Shown piece by piece: positions 6,926 to 15,198 of a stretch of DNA of 16,319 nt; within the stretch, counting starts at the first letter, position 1; each line of letters begins with the position of its first letter. The stretch comes from SG8-39 sp041558415 (GTDB lineage Bacteria > Pseudomonadota > Gammaproteobacteria > Burkholderiales > SG8-39), in NCBI GenBank assembly GCA_041558415.1, contig JBFFEY010000066.1, positions 1 through 16,319 on the forward strand, in the 5' to 3' direction. Below the pieces are notes generated by a model. The model was not told the DNA's origin, ran no database searches, and was given only the letters and a program-made list of their open reading frames with translations. Position numbers and translations under genes: made by a program.

Positions 6926-8593
6926 ATGGATCGCATTTGGCTGAAGAGCTACCCGTCGGGCGTGCCGGCGGAGATCGACATTAACCAGTACGCCTCGCTC
7001 GTCGCGCTGTTCGACGAGAGCGTCAGGAAATTCGGCGACCGCCCGGCGTTTCACAGCATGGGCAAGACGATCACCTTCGCCGAGCTCGAGCGCGCCTCGC
7101 GCACCTTCGGCGCCTTCCTGCAGGCGCGCGGCTTCAAGAAGGGCATGCGCGTCGCGATCATGATGCCGAACTGCCTGCAGTACCCGGTGGCGATGTTCGG
7201 CATCCTGCGCGCGGGCTGCACGGTGGTGAACGTGAACCCGTTGTACACCGCGCGCGAGCTGGAGCACCAGCTGAAGGACTCCGGCGCGGAAGGCATCGTG
7301 ATTCTCGAAAACTTCGGCCACACGCTGCAGCAGGTGCTGCGCAACACGCCGGTGAAGCACATCGTCGTCACCTCGCTCGGCGAATCGCTCGGCCTGAAGG
7401 GCCTCATCGTCAATCTCGTCGTGCGCCACGTGAAGAAGATGGTCCCGCCCTACGAGCTGCCGGGCGCGCTGACCCTGACGCAGGCCTTCGCCGAAGGCGC
7501 CGGCAAGCCGCTCGACACGCCGCCGCTCGCGCACGACGACATCGCCTACCTGCAGTACACCGGCGGTACCACTGGCGTGTCGAAGGGCGCCATGCTCCTT
7601 CACCGCAACATCCTCGCCGCGCTGCTGCAGTACAAGGCGTGGATGAATCCCGCGATGACCGAGACGCCACCGGTGATCATCACGGCGCTGCCGCTCTATC
7701 ACATCTTCTCGCTCACGGTGAACTGCCTGTCGATGCTGGTCGAGGGCGGCTGCAACGTCCTGATCACCAACCCGCGCGACATTCCAGCGTTCGTCAAGGA
7801 GCTCGCCAAGCACCGCTTCACGATGATCACTGGGGTCAACACGCTGTTCAACGCGCTGCTGCACCATCCGGACTTTGCCAAGCTCGACTTCTCTCCGCTC
7901 AAGCTTGCGCTCGGCGGCGGCATGGCGGTGCAGCAGGCGGTGGCGGAGAAGTGGAAGCAGGTCACCGGCGTGCCGCTGCTCGAGGGCTACGGCCTCACGG
8001 AAACCTCGCCCTCGGCGACCTCGAACCCGCTCAACCAGACCGAGTACAGCGGCACCATCGGCGTGGCGCTGCCCTCGACCGACATCACGATCCGCGACGA
8101 AGAGGGCAAGGACGTGCCGCTCGGCCAGCCGGGCGAGATCTGCATCAAGGGCCCGCAGGTCATGGCCGGCTACTGGCAGCGCCCCGACGAGACCGCGCGC
8201 GTCATGGACGCCGACGGCTACTTCCACAGCGGTGACATCGGCGTGATGGACGAGCGCGGCTTCATCCGCATCGTCGACCGCAAGAAGGACATGATCCTGG
8301 TGTCCGGCTTCAACGTCTTCCCCAACGAGATCGAGCAGGTCGTCGCGATGCACCCGGGCGTTCTCGAGTGCGCCGCGATCGGCGTGCCCGACGAGCATTC
8401 CGGCGAGGTGCCGAAGCTGTTCGTCGTCAAGAAGGATCCGTCGCTCACCGAAGAGCAGCTGCTCGAGTACTGCAAGGAGCAGCTCACCGGCTACAAGCGG
8501 CCGCGGCAGGTCGAATTCCGCAGCGAGCTGCCGAAGACCAACGTCGGCAAGATCCTGCGCCGGGCGCTGCGCGACGAGGTGAAGGCCGCCTAG
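6926..8593 (+). CDS. fadD: Long-chain fatty acid-CoA ligase
   Basis: 555 aa, near the 561 aa of E. coli FadD. It activates fatty acids to acyl-CoA at the inner face of the membrane, feeding beta-oxidation. Seen in order: N-terminal MDRIWLKSYPSGVPAEID, typical of FadD; the P-loop YTGGTTGVSKGAM (211-223); LPLYHIF (255-261); GYGLTETSP (354-362); the fatty-acyl-CoA-synthetase signature from about 431 to 456, beginning GYFHSGDIGVMDE and including D437; DRKKDMILVSGFNVFPNEIE (451-470); and the catalytic lysine K542 in LPKTNVGKILRR. All key residues are present. It is flanked by transporters and by a family 1 repeat 35 bp past its stop. Fatty-acid degradation genes of this sort are often under FadR/PsrA-type control, but I see no clear operator here. 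Confidence 0.95.
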   Translation: MDRIWLKSYPSGVPAEIDINQYASLVALFDESVRKFGDRPAFHSMGKTITFAELERASRTFGAFLQARGFKKGMRVAIMMPNCLQYPVAMFGILRAGCTVVNVNPLYTARELEHQLKDSGAEGIVILENFGHTLQQVLRNTPVKHIVVTSLGESLGLKGLIVNLVVRHVKKMVPPYELPGALTLTQAFAEGAGKPLDTPPLAHDDIAYLQYTGGTTGVSKGAMLLHRNILAALLQYKAWMNPAMTETPPVIITALPLYHIFSLTVNCLSMLVEGGCNVLITNPRDIPAFVKELAKHRFTMITGVNTLFNALLHHPDFAKLDFSPLKLALGGGMAVQQAVAEKWKQVTGVPLLEGYGLTETSPSATSNPLNQTEYSGTIGVALPSTDITIRDEEGKDVPLGQPGEICIKGPQVMAGYWQRPDETARVMDADGYFHSGDIGVMDERGFIRIVDRKKDMILVSGFNVFPNEIEQVVAMHPGVLECAAIGVPDEHSGEVPKLFVVKKDPSLTEEQLLEYCKEQLTGYKRPRQVEFRSELPKTNVGKILRRALRDEVKAA

Positions 8594-8628
8594 GGTCGAA
8601 CCGCGACTGCAGGCGCCACGGCGACCAT

Positions 8629-8713
8629 GGGGTCAGACCCCTGTGGATAACTTCGTCCTCGCGAGCCGCAGGCGCTTTGCCATGAATGAAGTTATCCACA
8701 GGGGTCTGACCCC
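8629..8713. repeat. Family 1 inverted repeat with paired DnaA boxes, copy 2
   Basis: Perfect 26-bp inverted repeat: arms 8629-8654 and 8688-8713, with a 33-nt spacer unlike that of copy 1. It contains TGTGGATAA at 8642-8650 and TTATCCACA at 8692-8700, both perfect DnaA boxes, and the GGGGTCAGACCCC palindrome at each outer end. Against copy 1 the arms differ at one position (ccctt versus cccct), and the change is mirrored in the other arm so pairing is kept. It occupies nearly all the fadD-EamA gap. The stem followed by GTTTTTA could act as a terminator for fadD. Confidence 0.9.
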
Positions 8714-8724
8714 GTTTTTATCCG

Positions 8725-9645
8725 ATGGTCCCAGGTAGCCTCGGCAAGGGCATCGCCTGGATGCTGCTCACCATCCTGGTGTGGGCGCCGATGTTCCCCA
8801 CCGCGAAGCGCGCGCTGCCGGTGGTCGACGCTTTCGCGCTGAGCTCGATCCGCTACGTGCTCGGCGGCGCGATCTTCGTCGTGCTGGTCATCGCGATCGA
8901 GGGGCGACGCGCGCTGCGTTTCGGCGATCGCGTCGTTCCCGCAGTAGTCCTCGGCCTCGTCGGCATCACCGGCTTCAACACCTTCGTCTGGTTCGGCCTG
9001 ACATATGCCCGGCCCGAGCACGCGGCCATCATCATGGCGATCCAGACGCCGCTTACTGCGCTGCTGGTATGGCTGCTGCGTGGCCAGCGTCCGGCCATCT
9101 TCACGCTCACCTGCATCGCGCTGGCGATCGCCGGCGTGCTGATCGTCGTTACGCGCGGCGATCCGCTCGGCGCGCTCGCCAGCCTCGGCCAGGGCGACGA
9201 GCTGTTCGGCGACATTCTCGTTTTCTGCGGCGCGCTGTGCTGGCTGGCCTACACCATGGGCAGCGGCACCTTTCCCGGCTGGAGCTCGCTGCGCTTCACC
9301 GCGCTCACCATCATTCCCGGCGGCGTCGGCCTGCTCGCGGTGAATGCCGTCGCGCTCGGCGCCGGCGTCGCGGTCCTGCCAAGCGCGGCGGCCGTCGCGT
9401 CGATCGCGCCGCAGATCGTCTACTTCGCAGCCGGCACCGTGGTGCTCGGCGTGCTCGGTTTCAACGCCAGCGTCAAGCACCTCGGCCCGCTGAACGTCAT
9501 GTTGATGCTGAACGTCATCCCGGTCTCGGTATTCGGCATCGAGGCTGCGCTTGGGCGGGACTTCGTCCCGATCGAACTGTTCGGCGCGGCGATGGTGATC
9601 GGAGCGCTGGTGGCGAACAACCTTTATCTGCGACGGAGGCGCTAG
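8725..9645 (+). CDS. EamA/DMT-family membrane transporter
   Basis: 306 aa with about ten hydrophobic helices arranged as two EamA repeats (roughly residues 8-140 and 165-300), the layout of drug/metabolite transporters of the RhaT/YdcZ/PecM type. Family landmarks: IRYVLGG at the end of helix 2, TPLTALLVWLL near 110, and the LNVIPVSVFGIEAALG stretch near 265-280 that matches the P-x-x-x-x-x-x-x-G end of the second repeat. Such proteins export amino acids or other small metabolites; the substrate is not predictable. The ATG at 8725 lies only 11 bp after the family 1 repeat and lacks a Shine-Dalgarno. ATG at 8761 (residue 13) is a possible alternative, though it would cut into helix 1. It converges with the penicillin-acylase gene across a family 2 repeat. 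Confidence 0.88.
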   Translation: MVPGSLGKGIAWMLLTILVWAPMFPTAKRALPVVDAFALSSIRYVLGGAIFVVLVIAIEGRRALRFGDRVVPAVVLGLVGITGFNTFVWFGLTYARPEHAAIIMAIQTPLTALLVWLLRGQRPAIFTLTCIALAIAGVLIVVTRGDPLGALASLGQGDELFGDILVFCGALCWLAYTMGSGTFPGWSSLRFTALTIIPGGVGLLAVNAVALGAGVAVLPSAAAVASIAPQIVYFAAGTVVLGVLGFNASVKHLGPLNVMLMLNVIPVSVFGIEAALGRDFVPIELFGAAMVIGALVANNLYLRRRR

Positions 9646-9658
9646 GCGCAGGCGCTGG

Positions 9659-9882
9659 ACTTAGCGAGAGCACTCGTAATCGGATATCGATCTCGTGTTT
9701 TAGCTGCATGTGCCGTGCTTCATCGGCACATGCAGCTAAAACACGAGACAAAGCTGACTTCGGTAAGCGACGTCGCGAATTAAGCGCCGCGTTTTTCTCC
9801 TGATGCTGCAACGCGGCCAGAAGCAGCCGCATTGCAGCATCAGGAGATCGCTGTCCGCTGACGAGCCTTATCGCGGAACGAG
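9659..9882 (-). repeat. Family 2 twin-hairpin element, copy 2 (inverted)
   Basis: The core runs 9679-9859. In + strand order it has hairpin B' (arms 9691-9715 and 9724-9748, 25 bp perfect, 8-nt loop) then hairpin A' (arms 9796-9817 and 9826-9847, 22 bp with one mismatch). This is the reverse of copy 1. Reverse-complemented, hairpin A' matches copy 1 along both arms except one base pair changed on both sides (C-G to A-T), and keeps the same T.G wobble. The linker is again 47 nt, about 34 of 47 identical. Hairpin B' shares only the basal 11 bp with copy 1, yet its different apical half is perfectly paired. It lies between two convergent genes and includes the stop codon of the penicillin-acylase gene. 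Confidence 0.88.
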
Positions 9883-12276
9883 AACTAGCTTCTTCACCCC
9901 GCCCGCCTCGATCGCCGCACGATCGGTGCGCATCGGGATGTACGCGTTCTTCGCCCAGGCGGCGCTGAACGCGGCGTAGTGCGGCGACAGCGGATTGCCC
10001 GACTGGCCACCGGAGTGGATGAAGAGCGATCGGTCGAGGTCGCTCAGATCGTAGATCGCACGCAGGCTCGCCGAGTGGCGGTTGGCGAAGGGCTCGGCGT
10101 CGTTGAAGAAGTCGCTGCGCCCGACGTTCACGGTGTAGGCGTCGCCCGCGCTCGGCACGGTGATGTCAAAGAGCGGTGCGAGCCACTTCTGCCGGCCGAG
10201 CGGGCGGTGCTCGTGGCGCGCGGTGTGCGCGGCGCCCCAGCGCCAGCGCTCGAGGTCGTCGCCGAAGCGATCGCGCAGGTCGGCGAGCGCCGCCTCGAGC
10301 GAGCGCGAAAGCAGCTCGGCGCAGGTCTCCCGCGCGGGGGTGCCGACCGTGTCGCACCAATGCCCCTGGCCGTCGCGATCGGCGAGCACGTTGGCGACGA
10401 ACACGGCGCGCGGCCGCCAGTTGAGGCGGAAGGCTTCGCCCAGCTCATCGGCGTAGAGGGCGCGCGTCAGCTCGCGCCACCAGGCGACGGCGATGAGCGG
10501 CTCGGGCAGGTTCGGCGCCATGGTGCCGTCCCAGGCGGCGAGGCGCGCGAGCGCGCGGCGCGCAGCCTCGCTCTTCGGGCGCGTCGCCTTGAAGTGCGGC
10601 AGCAGCTCGCGCACGGCGAGCGAAGCCGCATCGGCCTGCATGCGCGCGAAGCTCGACACCGAGTGCTTCGCCTCGGTCTCGAGCATCGTCTCGATGCGCT
10701 CGGCGCGGTAGGGTGGCTGCCACTCGGCCGTGATGTAGTGCGGGTAGTCCGGCGCCACGACCTTATGGTTGGCGGTGACGATGGCGCCCTTGCGCGGGTT
10801 GAGCAACTGCGGCAGCGCGCCGAACGGCAGGTAGCCGTCCCAGTCGTACTGGGCCAGCCAACCGGGCGCCGGGGCGAGGCCCCTGAGGTCGTTGCCGGGC
10901 TTGCGCACCGGCACGCGCCCGGCGGCGATGAAGCCGATGTTGCCGTCGACGTCGGCGTACACCATGTTCTGCTGCGGCGCGTGGAAGTCCTCGGCGGCCG
11001 CGAGGAACTCGCGCCAGCTGCCGGCGCGTGCGAGCTTGAGCGCACTCTGCATCGTGCGATCGTCGTTTGCCAGCGCGGTCCAGGCGAACGCCAGCACGTG
11101 CCCCGGCGGGGTGACCGCACCGGCGCTTTTCGACACCTCCGAGATCACCGGGCCATGGCGCGTGCGGCGCACGTTGAGCTGAACGTCCTCGGCGCCGCGC
11201 ACCTTGATCGTTTCGCGCAACGTCTCGAAGCTGCGCGGTCCGTCCGGCGCCAGGTACTTGCCGTCGCCCTCGAGCTTTTCGATATAAAGGTCCTGCACGT
11301 CGGGCCCGGTGTTGGTGAAGCCCCAGGCAATGCGCTGGTTGCGCCCCAGCACGATCGCCGGCACGCCCGGCAGCGTTGCGCCGATCGCGTTCAGGCCGGG
11401 CGCGACCAGGTGCGCGAAGTACCACACCGGCGGCGCGGTGAGGCCGAGGTGCGGATCATTCGCCAGCAGCGGCTTGCCCGAGACCGTGCGCTCGCCGCTC
11501 ACCACCCAGTTGTTCGAGCCCGCGGCCTCGATCAGGTAGTTTTCCGTCTCGCTGGCGAGGCGTTCCGCGCCTTGCGCGAGCTGCACCGTGTCGACGCCGA
11601 GTGCGCGGTAGAACTCCTGCAACTCCTGGATGCGCGGCGGCGCGTCGCCCGGGTAGGGCGGCAGGAACTCGTTGATGCGCGCGAGCGAGAAGTTCTTCGC
11701 TAGGCGCATGCGCAGCACCTCGTTCTTCCAGTTGCCACCGAGGTCCCAGGCCATCATTTTGGTCCAGGCCACCGAATCCACCGGCATCCAGGGCTGCGGC
11801 TCGACGCGCAGCAGCCAGAATTCGGGTGGCAGCACGGGGTCGGTGGCGAGGAAGGCGTTCACGCCCGCGGCATAGGCCTCGAGCGTGTCGCGTGTCCCCG
11901 TGTCGAGCCCTTGCAAACTGGCCTGCGCCGCGCGTCGCACGCCGAGCGTGCGCAGGAACTTGTCGGTTTCGAGCGCACGCGGCCCGAGCACCTCGGCGAG
12001 CCGTCCGGCGCCGATGCGACGGTTCATCTCCATCTGCCAGAGGCGATCCTGGGCGTGCACGAAGCCGAGGCCGAACATCGCGTCCTCGACCGAGGCGGCG
12101 TAGATGTGCGGGATGCCCCAGCTGTCGCGCAGCACGGTGATTTCGGCCTTCAGCCCGGGCAGGCGCAGCGTGCCATCCACCTTCGGCAGCGAGTGGTGCA
12201 GGTAGGCGTAGCCGCCGCCTGCGACGAGCAGCGCCAGCACGAGCAGCGCGGCGAGCGCTTTGAGCACGAAACGCAT
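9868..12276 (-). CDS. Penicillin-acylase-family N-terminal-nucleophile hydrolase
   Basis: 802 aa, the right size for the penicillin G acylase/acyl-homoserine-lactone acylase family. These are exported precursors that self-cleave into alpha and beta chains, the beta-chain N-terminal Ser being the nucleophile. An N-terminal hydrophobic segment (about 5-25) gives a signal peptide or anchor, so it acts in the periplasm. Seen: RDSWGIPHIYA (50-60), GFVHAQDRLWQMEMNRR (71-87), then AAGSNNWVVSGERT with predicted cleavage before Ser254, followed by GKPLLANDPHLGL. The beta chain has GRNQRIAWGFTNTGPDVQDLY and a C-terminal HSGGQSGNPLSPHY block, as in family members. Acyl amide substrate unknown; quorum-signal, beta-lactam or phenylacetyl amide are all possible. 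The last residues (about LVPR) and TAA are encoded in the end of the family 2 repeat. No clear Shine-Dalgarno. Confidence 0.92.
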   Translation of the reverse strand: MRFVLKALAALLVLALLVAGGGYAYLHHSLPKVDGTLRLPGLKAEITVLRDSWGIPHIYAASVEDAMFGLGFVHAQDRLWQMEMNRRIGAGRLAEVLGPRALETDKFLRTLGVRRAAQASLQGLDTGTRDTLEAYAAGVNAFLATDPVLPPEFWLLRVEPQPWMPVDSVAWTKMMAWDLGGNWKNEVLRMRLAKNFSLARINEFLPPYPGDAPPRIQELQEFYRALGVDTVQLAQGAERLASETENYLIEAAGSNNWVVSGERTVSGKPLLANDPHLGLTAPPVWYFAHLVAPGLNAIGATLPGVPAIVLGRNQRIAWGFTNTGPDVQDLYIEKLEGDGKYLAPDGPRSFETLRETIKVRGAEDVQLNVRRTRHGPVISEVSKSAGAVTPPGHVLAFAWTALANDDRTMQSALKLARAGSWREFLAAAEDFHAPQQNMVYADVDGNIGFIAAGRVPVRKPGNDLRGLAPAPGWLAQYDWDGYLPFGALPQLLNPRKGAIVTANHKVVAPDYPHYITAEWQPPYRAERIETMLETEAKHSVSSFARMQADAASLAVRELLPHFKATRPKSEAARRALARLAAWDGTMAPNLPEPLIAVAWWRELTRALYADELGEAFRLNWRPRAVFVANVLADRDGQGHWCDTVGTPARETCAELLSRSLEAALADLRDRFGDDLERWRWGAAHTARHEHRPLGRQKWLAPLFDITVPSAGDAYTVNVGRSDFFNDAEPFANRHSASLRAIYDLSDLDRSLFIHSGGQSGNPLSPHYAAFSAAWAKNAYIPMRTDRAAIEAGGVKKLVLVPR

Positions 12277-12331
12277 GCGCCGAGGATACCGTTTCAGCCT
12301 GCTGGCCGGAAATGCGGCAGCGCCGCAAATC

Positions 12332-12350
12332 TGTTATAACCAACCGGTTA
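12332..12350 (+). promoter_or_regulatory. Extended -10 promoter with overlapping inverted-repeat operator, likely for phaZ
   Basis: TGTTATAAC (12332-12340) fits an extended -10 (TGnTATAAT type), which would excuse the lack of a good -35. Immediately over it, TAACC-AACC-GGTTA (12337-12350) is a 5-4-5 inverted repeat that includes the 8-bp palindrome AACCGGTT, a size typical of TetR-family operators. It would place transcription start about 25 bases before the phaZ GTG. The same operator could also affect the divergent hydrolase gene. No regulator is in the window. Confidence 0.4.
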
Positions 12351-12372
12351 CATCAGGTTTGGGGGGCTCTGG

Positions 12373-13576
<1,204 letters not shown>

Positions 13577-13596
<20 letters not shown>

Positions 13597-14125
13597 GCGT
13601 AGCGGCCCCACGGCCTGACATCTCGCGCTCCGAAGGTCGCGCGACCATCGCCGACATTTCGGCTGCCGAGGACTCCTGAGCGTCTGTGCGCGCGCCGAGA
13701 ATCGCCATCGGTTCGAAAAATTCCAAGAAGTTCCGCTTCATGCGCAAGCGCGGCGCCTCGCTTTCAGCCTCGACGAAAAGAAAGCGATCGCCGATCAGCC
13801 CAACGATGAGGCCTGCGCCGCGGTAATCCGGGGATTCTTCCGTACCTAGGACCTCGCGCGGAAAGGCGACCACCGGGAGCAAAGTCTGCTCGAGCTTCTC
13901 GCCCCTGATGTTCATGAGTCCGGCATGCAGGCGATTCGCGCGCATCGCGCTGACCAGTTGCTCACGATCGTGTGGCGGTCGGAAGCGCTCCAGCAGCCGC
14001 GTGGCGTCGACGTAAACGCCGTTGAGCTTGCATAGATTTCTCATCAGCCAGACGAATTGCCCGGAACTCAGCGCAAAGCTATTCCAGGCGCGCTTGCCTC
14101 GCGGCGCAGCGGCGAGATCTGCCAT
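13577..14125 (-). CDS. Stand-alone C39-peptidase-like domain protein
   Basis: 182 aa from ATG at 14125, preceded by GAGGGGGAAGGA. A longer reading from TTG at 14158 is open but less likely. Residues about 15-147 look like the N-terminal C39-like domain of type I secretion (HlyB/LapB-type) ABC transporters: a helical part with SGQFVWLMRNLCKLNG and ATRLLERFRPPHDREQLVSA, then TLLPVVAFPRE, GLIVGLIGDRFLFVEAESE and a closing FFEPMAILGAR. The position of the catalytic Cys of true C39 peptidases is Ser/Phe here, so it would be an inactive C39-like domain used for docking a substrate. The membrane and ATPase parts are missing, so this is either a free-standing domain or a remnant. The C-terminal 35 residues are low-complexity and partly encoded antisense to phaZ. 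Fold assignment is by eye only. Confidence 0.55.
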
Positions 14126-14835
14126 AGTCCTTCCCCCTCGCGCGAGACAATACTTCAACGCAAAACTTTTGTGATCTGGTCCTGAGGGTGTTTGGCGCTG
14201 GTATCTGCAAATTTGAGACGCAGGGATAAACGCAGTTCACGTTGTGCGACTGAACATTCGGTCTGCATCGTTTGTGCGCAACGGTAGTTGCTTTCGGCTG
14301 CATATCTTTGGTCGTGAGGACACGACGCATTCGCTCGGCTTTGCGGAAAGCGCCCGAGCCATTTGGAGAAACAGCAAGGTCGGTTAGCGGCAAAGATTGA
14401 ACGTTCGACGAACGCGGTACTTGGCGGTCAGGCGTCAAGGACGATGAAGGTTGTCTAGCCATCGTCGAGGATGGTGTCTTGCACTTGGGCCACGGCCACA
14501 AGGAGCGCTGCCGCGAGCATCGAGGCCCGCATTTCCGTTGTCTTTGTGCGCTTCCACTCCTGCGGCTCGCGCTACCACCCTCCGACCGCCGGGACGTCGG
14601 TATCCGCGTTCTCTAGTGCGCCAAGACTTTGACGCTGCGAACCGCAGCAAACTTGATTTAGGTTCTTTCTAACCTCCGCTTCTACTCGCGTGCCCGTAAA
14701 CCAATGCAAACACGCCGAGGCCGCTAGGGTTTTCGTTCTCCTACGTGTCGCCGACCGGCTCCTACTGACCCCGTCGCAGCACGATCGCACCGAGAGCGCC
14801 AGCTACAGATCTACTGCGTATTCGGATGATTCAGC
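14126..14835. other. Gene-poor, less GC-rich stretch with no supported gene
   Basis: About 0.7 kb between the C39-like gene and the small membrane protein gene. Base composition is visibly more even than in the GC-rich left part. Short open frames exist on both strands (for example a 25-codon hydrophobic reading near 14457-14534 on the minus strand, beginning MRASMLAAALLVAV), but none has a convincing ribosome-binding site, length or recognisable family. It lies beyond the rhs toxin/immunity pair on the same strand, where remains of older toxin or immunity cassettes are often found; I cannot show that here. Confidence 0.5.
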
Positions 14836-15153
14836 CTACGGTGCAAAGCCCTGAACTAGCCACGCGGTGAACAAGTAGATAGTTGATGCGCAAGGCACCA
14901 GCAAGGCGATGGAAAGCCCAATCGTCGGCAGTACAAGCTTCTTCTCTCGCGAGATTCTTGGGGCAAGAACAAGCAGCCAAGCCAACCAAAGCCAGGCAAA
15001 GACTAGCCAGTACCTTGCATTTATGACTGGTTTGTCGAGAGCAAACGCCACGTACCAAATGACGAACACAAGAAGAGCATGTGCAATTGCTAGGACGCAG
15101 TACACGAAGGAGCGCTTACTGAATCCCAAGATCTGAGGCCCTGTGTTATTCAT
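14836..15153 (-). CDS. Small three-helix membrane protein, candidate immunity protein to the Rhs phospholipase toxin
   Basis: 105 aa, ATG at 15153 with AAAGG about a dozen bases upstream. Three hydrophobic segments are clear: about 16-38 (VYCVLAIAHALLVFVIWYV), 48-64 (YWLVFAWLWLAWLLVLA) and 75-99, with a basic loop RISREKK at 66-72 that should face the cytoplasm. No family is recognised. It starts 45 bp after the rhs stop codon on the same strand, the standard position of the immunity gene in polymorphic-toxin loci. A membrane location is sensible for protection against a lipid-attacking toxin. Function is inferred from position and topology only; the open frame itself is well supported. Confidence 0.7.
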   Translation of the reverse strand: MNNTGPQILGFSKRSFVYCVLAIAHALLVFVIWYVAFALDKPVINARYWLVFAWLWLAWLLVLAPRISREKKLVLPTIGLSIALLVPCASTIYLFTAWLVQGFAP

Positions 15154-15198
15154 CGCGTACCGCCTTTCTTGGTGTTGGCGTGGCTCTACGCATAAATG

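Noticed and set aside
4420..6936. Very long minus-strand open frame opposite the isochorismatase, crotonase and MFS genes.
   Set aside because: Arg/Ala/His-rich shadow reading typical of GC-rich DNA; it runs antisense to genes with intact family motifs and through a repeat.
6620..8398. Long minus-strand open frame opposite fadD.
   Set aside because: Shadow of a strongly supported FadD; composition rich in Arg, His and Asp with no domain.
9979..11703. Long plus-strand open frame opposite the penicillin-acylase gene.
   Set aside because: No recognisable domain, biased composition, and antisense to a clear Ntn hydrolase with intact nucleophile motif.
14435..14790. Short overlapping open frames on both strands in the gene-poor stretch.
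   Set aside because: No ribosome-binding sites, no family resemblance, and Arg-rich shadow composition; not listed as genes.
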